The notes: a model not told the origin generated them from the letters alone. A stretch of 18,993 bases of DNA from JALZIF01 sp964584905 (GCA_964584905.1 CAZPCC010000417.1:1-18993); one strand, 5' to 3'; numbered from the stretch's first letter, positions 1-7,739 are shown. Numbers and translations: made by a program.

Positions 1-636
1 TATGCGTTAGGCGGCATGTGCGCGGGGGGATTGATTGCATTCGAGATGGCGCAGCAACTCATCGCTACCGGGGAGCGCGTCACTCTGCTGGCGCTTCTCG
101 ATACGAACGCGCGGAGTCCCTGGATGCCGGCCAGTGTCGCCGAGGACAGCGAGACGGCTGATGTTCTTGGCGGCATCGCCGAATGGGCCGCGGGCGCCGC
201 CGAGCTCACGAGTGCTCAATGGAGGACGCTGCTTCGACTGAAGAGGCAGCTCATCGGCAGCAGACTTTCTCGCGCGATCGGCCACCGCGGCAACGGCGCG
301 GACACCGCCTATCGAGTCGACGCACTTGCGGCCGCGCTCCGTCTGTCGGATCGCCACCGTCAGGTGGGTATGGCCCTGCGTGAAGCACTCCAGCGCTATG
401 TGCCACAGCCATACGCCGGCCCAGCCGTCCTGTTCCGGCCCCGGATGCAACCGCACTTCGGCGTGGGCGATCGCGCGCGCGGTTGGGGCGCGCTCGTCAG
501 GGGGGGCCTGACAATCTGCATGGTTCCCGGAAATCATCTGGCAATGCTCCAGGAGCCGCACGTGCAGGTGCTGGCGCGCGAGCTTGCCAGCCGGCTCGGC
601 GGACACGAGCCGGCGACAGTTCAGGCGCTGCGCTGA
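1..636 (+). CDS. NRPS/PKS C-terminal thioesterase domain (partial, 5' end outside window)
   Basis: This is the last 211 residues of a larger protein that enters from the left edge in frame 1. It is an alpha/beta-hydrolase thioesterase of the kind that releases the finished chain from a peptide or polyketide assembly line. The nucleophile elbow reads GGMCAGG, so the nucleophile is Cys (visible residue 7) where Ser is more usual. An Asp lies 27 residues later in LALLDT, the same Ser-to-Asp spacing as in surfactin thioesterase (80 to 107). The catalytic His is in VPGNHLAML near the end, followed by the typical EPHVQVLA tail. The stop is at 634-636 and the phosphopantetheinyl transferase starts 7 nt later, so the two are probably co-transcribed. 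A stand-alone type II thioesterase is possible, since the N-terminus and any carrier domain are not visible. Confidence 0.88.
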   Translation, partial: YALGGMCAGGLIAFEMAQQLIATGERVTLLALLDTNARSPWMPASVAEDSETADVLGGIAEWAAGAAELTSAQWRTLLRLKRQLIGSRLSRAIGHRGNGADTAYRVDALAAALRLSDRHRQVGMALREALQRYVPQPYAGPAVLFRPRMQPHFGVGDRARGWGALVRGGLTICMVPGNHLAMLQEPHVQVLARELASRLGGHEPATVQALR

Positions 637-643
637 TTGCGCG

Positions 644-1363
644 ATGCTCAACGCCCCGGAGCTCGTTCGCGGCGAGGTTCATGTGTGGCAAGGGGAGCTC
701 GACGTCAGCTCCGAATCGCTCGAGCGGCTCGCGGCGACCCTCTCGCCTTCCGAGCATGACCGCGCAAACAGGTTTCGAGCGGCGGAGCATCGACGCCGAT
801 TCGTCGCCGGCCGGGGCATGCAGCGCGATGTGCTCGCTCGTTATGCGGGGGTGGCACCGGAGCGCCTGACGTTCGCCACCGGGCCGGCTGGCAAGCCGTC
901 ACTCGCGCCGAACCCGCGTAACGTGCGTTTCAATGCATCCAACGCTGGTGGGCTGGCCGTCGTTGCGGTAGCTGCAGGCCTGGAGGTCGGCATCGATATC
1001 GAGCCGCTCAGGCCCATACCCGATGCGCTTGACCTCGCACGCCGGTTCTTCTCACCCGCCGAGATCGAGGCCCTGACTGCGACACCGGTGCGAGAACACG
1101 ATGCCGCCTTTCTCGTAGCCTGGACACGCAAGGAAGCCTACATAAAGGCGCTGGGAGGCGGACTCGGCGTAGGACTCGACTCGTTCACCGTTTCGATAGG
1201 CGCCGGCCAACCGGCGCGGCTACTCGACGACGGCTTGGGCCCGGCGACCGGGGACAGGTGGAGCCTGATGACGCTGACATGCGCCACCGGTTGGACGGGC
1301 GCGTTGGCGGTCGAAGGGGCGGTGGACAGCGTCCGGTACTTCGTCTGGCCACCGGTTGCTTGA
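644..1363 (+). CDS. 4'-phosphopantetheinyl transferase, Sfp type
   Basis: This 239-residue enzyme should move the phosphopantetheine arm from CoA onto carrier-protein serines, activating the assembly line encoded just upstream. The family signature is clear: VGIDIE (metal ligands D118 and E120), FFSPAE at 135-140, and W160-T-R-K163-E164-A-Y-I-K168, the WxxKEAxxK motif. The size fits Sfp-type enzymes (about 220-250 residues). ATG 644 is chosen because a longer in-frame start at 584 would overlap the thioesterase and adds an Arg/Cys-rich stretch with no resemblance to the family. One oddity is FNASNAGG at 96-103: the usual FNxSHS motif carries His, which contacts the CoA 3'-phosphate in Sfp, and here it is Asn100. 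No strong Shine-Dalgarno sequence is visible, so coupling to the thioesterase is likely. Confidence 0.92.
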   Translation: MLNAPELVRGEVHVWQGELDVSSESLERLAATLSPSEHDRANRFRAAEHRRRFVAGRGMQRDVLARYAGVAPERLTFATGPAGKPSLAPNPRNVRFNASNAGGLAVVAVAAGLEVGIDIEPLRPIPDALDLARRFFSPAEIEALTATPVREHDAAFLVAWTRKEAYIKALGGGLGVGLDSFTVSIGAGQPARLLDDGLGPATGDRWSLMTLTCATGWTGALAVEGAVDSVRYFVWPPVA

Positions 1364-1368
1364 GTCCA

Positions 1369-1397
1369 GACGACGCCGATACGACATAGGCGGCGTC
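1369..1397 (+). terminator. hairpin just after the phosphopantetheinyl transferase gene
   Basis: GACGACGCC (1369-1377) can pair with GGCGGCGTC (1389-1397) with one mismatch around an 11-nt loop, starting 5 nt after the stop codon. The following bases, ATTCGGG, are not a U-tract, so this would be a weak intrinsic terminator at best. It may mark the 3' end of the biosynthetic operon. Confidence 0.33.
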
Positions 1398-1578
1398 ATT
1401 CGGGAAAGGTGTCGCGATCTCGAGCGTCTGTAGCGGTGAGCCTGGGCGTGGCCTGAACGCGCTCTGTTGAACACCCTTCACCAACTGGGAGTCCCGGGAT
1501 TGCGGTTGCCCTCCGTGTGTTATAGGTTCGCCTAAGTTTTGATTTCGCTCGACCTACACATCAATGCTGGCGGTGCTC

Positions 1579-2718
1579 ATGAGAACCGCGCTTTTCGCTC
1601 TCGCGCTTCCCGCCGCTGTAGCCGCAACGCCCGCCTTCGCCGACGAGATTCCGTACTTCGCCCGGAAATACGGCGTCAGCTGCGCCCAGTGCCACGTCGC
1701 GCCGCCAAAGCTGAACGCGTATGGCGAGGCGTTCATCGCCCGCGGCTATCAGATGCCGGGGCTCATACCGAGCCGCACCTGGCCCTTCGCTCTGTGGGTG
1801 AGCGGCCGGTCGGAATCGCTCCCGGTTCCCGACGACGTCGCCGACAACCTCAGGGCTTACATGAATCGCGTCGAGCTCATCTCGGGCGGACAGGTGATCG
1901 CGCCCTGGCTCTCCTATTTCGTCGAGTGGCGTCCGGTGAGTCAGGAAGCACGAAGCAATGGCACGCTCCGGGATCGATCGGGCCGGTTCGAAGATCTGTT
2001 CGTAACGGCATCGACCGGTCGCGCCGAGGTGTCGTTAGGCCAGTTCCGGCAGATCGCGCAGGTGGACGTGTCGCGACGCCTGGGCCTGAGCGAGCCGCTG
2101 GTGCTCTCCGCCTCGTTGTCCGGAACAGGCGGGGGTACCGGTCGAGAGCGATCGCTTCGCGCGTTCTCGCCAGCGGGGCGGTCGCCCGCGATGCGAGTAA
2201 CCTGGAATCAACCCCTCGAGAGCGGCTGGCGCTGGACGACAGCAGTGGGGCTGCCGATATCGGGAGAGTTCTCCATCCCACTTAACGACGAGGCGCGCGT
2301 CGAGGCAAGCAACGAAGTCGAAATGCGCGCCAAGGGGGTGGTCGTGGAGTCGTTCATTCGCCGCGGCCTGGCGTCGTTCGGCGGCCATCTCTTCTACGAC
2401 AAGTCGAACCGCTACCTGGCGCACGCTATCACGACGGGCACGCGAGCCGACGTGCATTGGACGGCGATGGCCGGCGCGGCGAAAAGCGGGAGCATACTGG
2501 CTGGTCGCTGGTCATTGGAGGCCGAGTACCTGCCCACCTCCTATCTCGGCATCGGGGGACGTGTGGAAGATCGTGCGGCAGATGCCGCGAAGCTCGCCGT
2601 GGTGCCATATGTCAATGCGCATTTCCCCGGGACCCGCTACACGATTCGGCTGACCGTAGAGCGGCGGGTGCAGCGTGACGGCCGGGCGACATTAATCGAG
2701 GTGGGGACGGTGTTTTGA
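1579..2718 (+). CDS. cytochrome-porin fusion, Cyc2-like (monoheme c domain plus outer-membrane beta-barrel)
   Basis: This protein has 379 residues from ATG 1579. An Arg-containing, Ala/Leu-rich signal peptide (about 1-21, ending PAFA-DE) is followed directly by IPYFARKYGVSCAQCH, with one CxxCH heme-attachment motif at 35-39, and then P-LNAYGEAF-ARGY. That arrangement (PxFAR, CxxCH, P.LN.[FY]G..F...GY) matches the N-terminal cytochrome domain of Cyc2-type iron-oxidising cytochrome-porins. The remaining 310 or so residues alternate polar and hydrophobic positions, lack long hydrophobic helices, contain many Trp/Tyr/Arg-flanked strands, and end in Phe (VGTVF), as outer-membrane barrels do. The role inferred is electron transfer across the outer membrane; the substrate is unknown. 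ATG 1564, five codons upstream, is an alternative; 1579 was chosen for the classical MRT signal start and a GGCGG 5 nt upstream. No neighbouring electron-transfer gene is visible. Confidence 0.72.
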   Translation: MRTALFALALPAAVAATPAFADEIPYFARKYGVSCAQCHVAPPKLNAYGEAFIARGYQMPGLIPSRTWPFALWVSGRSESLPVPDDVADNLRAYMNRVELISGGQVIAPWLSYFVEWRPVSQEARSNGTLRDRSGRFEDLFVTASTGRAEVSLGQFRQIAQVDVSRRLGLSEPLVLSASLSGTGGGTGRERSLRAFSPAGRSPAMRVTWNQPLESGWRWTTAVGLPISGEFSIPLNDEARVEASNEVEMRAKGVVVESFIRRGLASFGGHLFYDKSNRYLAHAITTGTRADVHWTAMAGAAKSGSILAGRWSLEAEYLPTSYLGIGGRVEDRAADAAKLAVVPYVNAHFPGTRYTIRLTVERRVQRDGRATLIEVGTVF

Positions 2719-2794
2719 GCGCCGGCGCGAGCGATGTTGATGCACTGGGGCGAAACGATCCTCCCACTTCAAATCGGCGCGAAGTAGGAGACAC

Positions 2795-5074
2795 GTGTTA
2801 TTCGCCATCGGTGGTGATGAGTGTCTTCGACGTTCACGGAGAGTGATGCCGCAGGTCTATATCCGTCCCGAGCTCCTCTACGGTTGGCACGCCCAATCGC
2901 TGCTCATCGCCAGCAACCGGGGCGACTGTAGCGACGAGCAGACGCTCTCGGGCTTCTATTTCCGCGAGACGCGCTACCTCCGTACGCTGCGCCTGACGCT
3001 GAACGGCGAGTCGCCATGGCTGGCGCAGGCGGCTGCCGAAAATCCGGCGATGCTTCACTTCGATTACGTGTACCCGGAGATGCGGACATTCGGCGGCGGC
3101 GGGAGCGGCCAGTCCGGCGACACCATCGAGACCGACGAGCATGGCATTCCCTACCGTGCGCTCGACATCCGGGTCCGCTACGAGGTCGCCATCGCCGGGC
3201 TGCATGTGTCGCTCGAGATGACCAACCGCTCGCAGCAGACGGTCAGCGTCGACCTCGGCTGGACGCTCGACGCCGACTTTGCGGACATCCAGGAAGCCCA
3301 GGGTGGCAAGCGACAGCAGGAAGCGAATGTCGCGCGCGATGGCGATGCGTGCCTGCTCCACTTTCGGTACGAGCACCCGGACATCCCGTATCAGACGTGC
3401 GTTTCAGCCAGTGGGGACGGTGACTGGCGCGTGACCCCCGTTGGGGTTGCCACGCAGCTCACGCTTGCCACGCAGCAGACGGCCGTACTCACGCTGCTCG
3501 TCGAGCCGCGCGACTACGAGGATGTCTACGAGCCCGCAGCCGTCGCGGCTCGCGATCATGTGTGGCGCGCGTGGCGTGACGGCTTCACCCGGGTGGAGGC
3601 TCCCGGAAGCGCGCTGACGGAGGCGATTCTCGCGCAGAACCTTCGCGACTTCGCATCGTTCCCCCTGCTTCAGGGGCCGCCTGACGAGTGGCTCGCCATG
3701 CAGGCCGGGATGCCTGTCTATCCCGGACTCTTCGGTCGCGATACGATCACCGCCGGGTGGCAGGCCGCGATGATCGACCGCGGTCAGGTGCTCGATGCAA
3801 CCCTCGCCGTACTCGGGCGGCACCAGAGCAACCGCACCGATCACCGGCACGACGAAGAGCCCGGCCGAATTCCCTTCCAGATGCGCCGCGGCCCGCTCGC
3901 CCGGCTCGGGGTCAATCCGTTCGCCGCCTACTACGGCGACTTCGCGAGCCCGCTGATGTTCGTCGTCTCCCTCGCCAACCTGTACTCATGGACTGGCGAG
4001 AAGGCCTGCCTCGAGCGCCACTGGGATGTCGCCCGCCGTGTCCTCGATTGGGCGCGCGAGTATGGCGACATGGACGGCGACGGATACCTCGAGTATCGCA
4101 CGCGCTCGCCCGATGGCCCCAAGAATCAGGGGTGGAAGGATTCCGGCAATGCCATCATCTACGAGGACGGCTCACCCGTGCCTGCACCGCTCGGCACCTG
4201 CGAGCTCCAGGGCTACTGGTATGCCGCACAGCAGCTCTTCGCAGTTCTGAGCTGGGTCATGGGAGCGCGGGACGATGCGAAGGCGTACTGGCAGTCCGCC
4301 GCCGACTTGAAGAAGCGATTCAATCGCGACTGGTGGGTCGAGGCCGAGCAATGCGTCGCGCTCGCGATGGACCCGGAGAAGCAAGTCGTTATGGCAGTGA
4401 CGTCCAACGCCGGCCACTGCATCGCCGCCGGGATTGTAAACGACGAGCACCTGCCGCGGCTGGTTGGGCGTCTGTTCGCGCCCGACATGTTCAGCGGATG
4501 GGGGATTCGCACGCTCTCGACAACGCACACGTCCTACAACCCGATCAGCTACCACCTCGGATCGGTATGGGCTGTCGAGAACGCGACGACGGCATTCGGA
4601 CTCCGGCGCTTCGGCTTCGATACGCGTGCCGTGGAGCTGACAAGAGCGCTTCTCGACCTGGCGGCATTGTATCCGGATTATCGCATCCCGGAGTGCGTCG
4701 GCGGCTACGCGCGAGGCGAGCGTTCGTTTCCGGGAGCCTATCCGCGCGCCAACACGCCGCAGCTCTGGAACGCCAGCGGTTTCAGCCTTCTCGTGCAGTC
4801 ACTGCTCGGGCTCCAGCCGGTCGCGCCGCTGGATCTTCTCGTCGTGGACCCTGTGCTTCCGACCTGGTTGCCGGAGCTGATCCTGCACGATCTCCGGCTC
4901 GGCGGCGCGACCGCGACCATCCGCTTCTGGCGCGGTGACGACGGCGATTCCCATGCCGAGGTGCTGCATCAGCGCGGAACGCTGCACCTGGCGAAGCAGC
5001 AGCCTCTGGAATCTCTTGCCGCGGGCGCTCGCGACCGGCTCGGAGCCTTTATCGACGGCGTTTGGCACAGATGA
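2795..5074 (+). CDS. amylo-alpha-1,6-glucosidase / glycogen debranching-type glycoside hydrolase
   Basis: This 759-residue protein has a beta-rich N-terminal domain (about 25-265, the GDE_N_bis type) and a C-terminal (alpha/alpha)6-barrel. It should cleave alpha-1,6 branches or a related alpha-glucan or glycoside. Barrel motifs visible are GLFGRDTITAGW (D316), GRIPFQMR, YYGDFASPLMF, MDGDGYLEY, QGWKDSGNAI (D449, a likely catalytic acid) and CELQGYWY (E470). In many relatives the motif after YYG reads xVDATPLF; here Asp-Ala is replaced by Ala-Ser. No signal peptide is seen, so it is probably cytoplasmic. The GTG start at 2795 is supported by AGGAG 4 nt upstream; ATG 2846 (MPQVYIRPE) is the alternative. 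The SDR gene follows after 43 nt, so an operon is likely. The true substrate cannot be read from sequence. Confidence 0.86.
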   Translation: MLFAIGGDECLRRSRRVMPQVYIRPELLYGWHAQSLLIASNRGDCSDEQTLSGFYFRETRYLRTLRLTLNGESPWLAQAAAENPAMLHFDYVYPEMRTFGGGGSGQSGDTIETDEHGIPYRALDIRVRYEVAIAGLHVSLEMTNRSQQTVSVDLGWTLDADFADIQEAQGGKRQQEANVARDGDACLLHFRYEHPDIPYQTCVSASGDGDWRVTPVGVATQLTLATQQTAVLTLLVEPRDYEDVYEPAAVAARDHVWRAWRDGFTRVEAPGSALTEAILAQNLRDFASFPLLQGPPDEWLAMQAGMPVYPGLFGRDTITAGWQAAMIDRGQVLDATLAVLGRHQSNRTDHRHDEEPGRIPFQMRRGPLARLGVNPFAAYYGDFASPLMFVVSLANLYSWTGEKACLERHWDVARRVLDWAREYGDMDGDGYLEYRTRSPDGPKNQGWKDSGNAIIYEDGSPVPAPLGTCELQGYWYAAQQLFAVLSWVMGARDDAKAYWQSAADLKKRFNRDWWVEAEQCVALAMDPEKQVVMAVTSNAGHCIAAGIVNDEHLPRLVGRLFAPDMFSGWGIRTLSTTHTSYNPISYHLGSVWAVENATTAFGLRRFGFDTRAVELTRALLDLAALYPDYRIPECVGGYARGERSFPGAYPRANTPQLWNASGFSLLVQSLLGLQPVAPLDLLVVDPVLPTWLPELILHDLRLGGATATIRFWRGDDGDSHAEVLHQRGTLHLAKQQPLESLAAGARDRLGAFIDGVWHR

Positions 5075-5117
5075 TCCATCAATTCCTGTCCGATGGATTC
5101 TTCGAGGAGGCTGACTG

Positions 5118-6281
5118 ATGGACGTAACGCTGAAGCCGATCGACGAGCAGGTAATGGTGATCACCGGCGCGTCCAGCGGCATCGGGCTCGTCACGGCGAA
5201 GATGGCGGCCCGCCACGGCGCGTCCGTGGTCCTCGCCGCACGCAATGAGAGCGATCTCGAGCAAGCCGTGAACGAGATACGCGCCGAAGGGGGTCGCGCC
5301 GTGCTCCTCGCCGGAGACGTTGCCGATGCTGCGTATGTGGAGCGCATTGCCGACACCGCCGTGCGCGAGTTCGGGCACATCGATACGTGGGTCAACAACG
5401 CTGCGGTGGCGGTGTACGGGCGGATTATGGAGGTGGATCTCGACGACATGCGCCGCCAGTTCGACGTGAACTACTGGGGGCAGGTCCATGGCAGCCGTAC
5501 CGCCGTTCCGCATCTCAGGCGGAGCGGAGGCGCGCTCATCAACGTGGCGAGCGCGCTCGCCGACCGCGCGATCCCGCTACAGGGGAACTACTGCGCAGCC
5601 AAGCACGCGCTCAAGGCGTTCACGGATTCGCTCCGCATGGAGCTCGAGGAGGAAGGTGCGCCGATCTCGGTGACGCTCGTCAAGCCCGGCTCGATCGACA
5701 CTCCATTCTTCGAAAAGGCGAAGACCTACCTCGGTGTCGAACCGCAGCCGGTACCGCCTGTGTACGCACCCGAGGTGGTGGCCGAGGCGATTCTGCACTG
5801 CGCGCAGCATCCGACCCGCGACATCATCACCGGTGGGATGGGGAAAATGCTCAGCATCGCGAATGGCTTTCCACGGCTCGCCGACAAGTACATGGAGAAG
5901 ACGACGTTCGAGTCGCAGAAGACCGATGTGCCGGTCGGCGATCGCCCGAACAATCTGTATGCGCCGGTGGCGCACGATGGCGGCGAACGCGGGAGCAACT
6001 GGACCGGCCGCACGAAGAGCACGAGTCTCTATACGACGGCTGCGCTCCATCCCGGCATGACCGCCGTGGCGGCAGCGGTGGGCGTGGGCCTCATCGCCGC
6101 GACAGTCCTCGGCCGCCGCGCGGCAGCCAGAGCGGATGGGAGCATGGACCATGGCATGGGTGGCGCGCCCGGCGACCGGCTCGAGCGCTCCGCGCTCCCC
6201 GAAGGAGTATCGTCGGCGACGCGACCATCGGCCGAGGACGCCGCCGCGATGCCCAGCCCCGAGGAACTGTCGATGCCGTGA
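5118..6281 (+). CDS. SDR-family oxidoreductase with C-terminal membrane segment
   Basis: This is a 387-residue short-chain dehydrogenase/reductase. Its Rossmann domain shows TGASSGIG (16-23), AAR42 after beta-2 (suggesting NADP(H)), NNAA (93-96), and the catalytic Ser145, Tyr158 and Lys162 in YCAAK. Classical SDRs are about 250 residues; this one carries an extra 120 or so. Residues around 313-335 form one hydrophobic, Ala/Val/Gly-rich helix followed by RRAAAR, then a polar tail rich in Glu, Ser and Pro. That suggests tail anchoring in the inner membrane with the catalytic domain inside. GAGGAGG at 5103-5109 is a strong ribosome-binding site 8 nt before ATG 5118. It lies 43 nt after the debranching-enzyme gene, so the two are probably transcribed together. 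The substrate is unknown. Confidence 0.88.
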   Translation: MDVTLKPIDEQVMVITGASSGIGLVTAKMAARHGASVVLAARNESDLEQAVNEIRAEGGRAVLLAGDVADAAYVERIADTAVREFGHIDTWVNNAAVAVYGRIMEVDLDDMRRQFDVNYWGQVHGSRTAVPHLRRSGGALINVASALADRAIPLQGNYCAAKHALKAFTDSLRMELEEEGAPISVTLVKPGSIDTPFFEKAKTYLGVEPQPVPPVYAPEVVAEAILHCAQHPTRDIITGGMGKMLSIANGFPRLADKYMEKTTFESQKTDVPVGDRPNNLYAPVAHDGGERGSNWTGRTKSTSLYTTAALHPGMTAVAAAVGVGLIAATVLGRRAAARADGSMDHGMGGAPGDRLERSALPEGVSSATRPSAEDAAAMPSPEELSMP

Positions 6282-6294
6282 CGACGCCCGGAGG

Positions 6295-6309
6295 GCCGAT
6301 TCGATCGGC
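6295..6309 (+). terminator. short perfect hairpin after the SDR gene
   Basis: GCCGAT (6295-6300) and ATCGGC (6304-6309) form a perfect 6-bp stem around TCG, 13 nt after the SDR stop codon. No U-tract follows (TAGAAAG). It could help end the upstream transcript, but is weak on its own. Confidence 0.25.
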
Positions 6310-6419
6310 TAGAAAGATGGCGAATGAGCCCGCCTTCGCGCGCGGCGGATATGTCGCCGGCTGCACCCCAAGACCGACGACTGTCGACCCCGGAAAACCC
6401 TGCCTCTCCCGAATCGCAA

Positions 6420-6447
6420 GGGACCCGCGAGTTCACCCGCGAGTCCC
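6420..6447 (-). terminator. hairpin downstream of tRNA-Phe
   Basis: GGGACCCGCG (6420-6429) pairs with CGCGAGTCCC (6438-6447) with one mismatch around an 8-nt loop. On the minus strand it lies about 50 nt beyond the 3' end of tRNA-Phe. It could also act on plus-strand transcripts from the SDR gene. Neither side has a good U-tract (minus strand continues TTGCGATTC), so the terminator call is moderate. Confidence 0.4.
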
Positions 6448-6495
6448 CTCCGCACACGGAAAGGCCAACACGACTAAGTCATTGTCCGGCTTCAG

Positions 6496-6568
<73 letters not shown>

Positions 6569-6588
6569 GCGCTCCTGCTGAGCGCGGA

Positions 6589-6594
6589 AAGATA
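6589..6594 (-). promoter_or_regulatory. possible -10 element for tRNA-Phe
   Basis: The minus strand reads TATCTT here, 20 nt before the mature 5' end of the tRNA. The hexamer 17 nt further upstream (TATTCC) is a poor -35, so this is only a candidate. Read-through from the metallopeptidase gene is the alternative. Confidence 0.28.
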
Positions 6595-6682
6595 GCGCCA
6601 CCGTACGGACGGGAATACCCCCGCCCACCTGCCGTAATCGGTCGCTCGGACCTCCGTGCGGCTCCAGGCCACACCGTCGTCG

Positions 6683-7522
6683 TCAGCCGCCCCCGCTGAA
6701 AGTATCGCACGCATCCGGATTGCCACTTTCCAACCCGCGGCGGAACCACTGCACCCTCTGCGCTGCACTACCGTGCGTGAACGTTTCCGGCCGAACGCGG
6801 CCCTCGGTCTCGGCCTGGATGCGGTCGTCGCCGATGGCGCTGGCGGCACCTAACGCCTCTTCCACGTCGCCGCTCTCGAGCAGGTCGCGCCTCGCCGTCG
6901 TGTTACCCCAGACGCCGGCGTAGCAATCGGCCTGGAGTTCCATCGCTACCGACAACGCATTCGCCTGACGGGGGTTGTTTTGCTGCTCGGCGCGCACGCG
7001 ATCGGCCGTTCCCGCCTGGTGCTGCACGTGATGACCAATTTCGTGCGCTATCACGTACGCCTGAGCGAAATCGCCCGGCGCCTCGAACCGCCGGTCCAGT
7101 TCATTGAAGAACGCGAGATCTAGATAAATGGTCTCGTCGAGCGGACAGTAGAATGGTCCCATGCCCGACTGACCCACCCCGCACTGGGATTGCACCGCGT
7201 CACGGAAGAGCACCAGCCGGGCGTCACGATAGCTGCCACCGGCCTGCGCGAAGATTCGTCCCCAGTTCTCCTGGGCGTCGTCCAGAACGAAGGAGACGAA
7301 CTCCACGGTTTTCTCCTCGGCCGCCGAGTCCGCCGGCGTGAGTGCTCCGTTCCCCGTCCCCGTAGTAAGCGCCGCTCCCCCGTCGTCGAGCAGATTTCGG
7401 CCCGTCAACAGGCTGAGTACCAGCAGTATCACGATGCCTCCGGCACCCAACTTCATGGCGCCGCCACCACGCCCACGGCGGTCTTCCAGGTTACTGCTCC
7501 GGCCCCGCGGCTGCCAACGCAT
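6683..7522 (-). CDS. neutral zinc metallopeptidase, YpfJ family
   Basis: This 279-residue membrane-anchored protein belongs to the YpfJ-type putative neutral zinc metallopeptidases. The start is fixed by MRWQPRGRSSNLEDRRG, which matches the typical family N-terminus; a 54-residue in-frame extension to 7684 has no family character. GGAG lies 7 nt upstream of the ATG. One transmembrane helix follows (GAGGIVILLVLSLLTG), so the rest should be periplasmic. The zinc site is VIAHEIGHHVQHQ (HExxH), with a downstream AMELQADCYAGVW carrying the probable third ligand. The region FYCPLDETIYLDLAFF before HExxH is also typical. The physiological substrate of this family is not established. It is divergent from the lipoprotein gene at 7740. 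Confidence 0.92.
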   Translation of the reverse strand: MRWQPRGRSSNLEDRRGRGGGAMKLGAGGIVILLVLSLLTGRNLLDDGGAALTTGTGNGALTPADSAAEEKTVEFVSFVLDDAQENWGRIFAQAGGSYRDARLVLFRDAVQSQCGVGQSGMGPFYCPLDETIYLDLAFFNELDRRFEAPGDFAQAYVIAHEIGHHVQHQAGTADRVRAEQQNNPRQANALSVAMELQADCYAGVWGNTTARRDLLESGDVEEALGAASAIGDDRIQAETEGRVRPETFTHGSAAQRVQWFRRGLESGNPDACDTFSGGG

Positions 7523-7534
7523 GGAATCGCTCCG

Positions 7535-7550
7535 GGAGCCCACGGGCTCC
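7535..7550. promoter_or_regulatory. interrupted palindrome upstream of the metallopeptidase start
   Basis: GGAGCCC and GGGCTCC are perfect inverted repeats separated by AC, located 13-28 nt before the ATG of the minus-strand metallopeptidase gene. In its mRNA the GGGCUCC arm can also pair with the adjacent GGAGC that serves as ribosome-binding site. It may be a dimeric-repressor operator or a translation-limiting hairpin; neither is proven. Confidence 0.35.
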
Positions 7551-7682
7551 GTCTGAGTGAATGCTCGAGATCTTCTCCGCCGAATCTGGCAAACGGCGGG
7601 CCTGACCTTCTGGCGGGGGGATCGGGAAATCCTGCTACCGGCCAGGAGGCTTCCCAATACAAGTCGAGTCCGGCAGACTCGC

Positions 7683-7712
7683 ACGACATATGCGGCGAAA
7701 TTCGCCTATAAC
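7683..7712 (+). promoter_or_regulatory. sigma-70-type promoter for the lipoprotein gene
   Basis: ACGACA (7683-7688, 4 of 6 to TTGACA) and TATAAC (7707-7712, 5 of 6 to TATAAT) are spaced by 18 nt. The expected transcript start near 7719 leaves a leader of about 20 nt that still contains the AAGGAG ribosome-binding site of the gene at 7740. The fit in position and spacing makes this the best promoter in the window. Confidence 0.5.
7694..7706. promoter_or_regulatory. operator-like palindrome in the promoter spacer
   Basis: GGCGAA-A-TTCGCC is a perfect inverted repeat lying wholly between the -35 and -10 hexamers and touching the -10. A dimeric repressor bound there would block RNA polymerase. 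The regulator is not identified in this window. Confidence 0.4.
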
Positions 7713-7739
7713 GACGTCCTCATGCAGAAGGAGCGGATC

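Noticed and set aside
1500..1526. TTGCGG and TATAGG before the cytochrome-porin gene as a promoter
   Set aside because: The spacer is only 15 nt and the -35 matches 3 of 6, too weak to list.
1539..2285. 248-codon open frame overlapping the cytochrome-porin gene
   Set aside because: Arg-rich composition without motifs; the other frame has signal peptide, CxxCH and barrel features.
3688..4938. 416-codon open frame overlapping the debranching-enzyme gene
   Set aside because: It is an out-of-frame shadow, very rich in Arg, Ala and Pro with no motif, while the overlapping frame carries a complete glycoside hydrolase.
7523..7684. 54-codon N-terminal extension of the metallopeptidase
   Set aside because: The family N-terminus MRWQ...EDRR begins at 7522 with its own ribosome-binding site; the extension overlaps the divergent promoter region.
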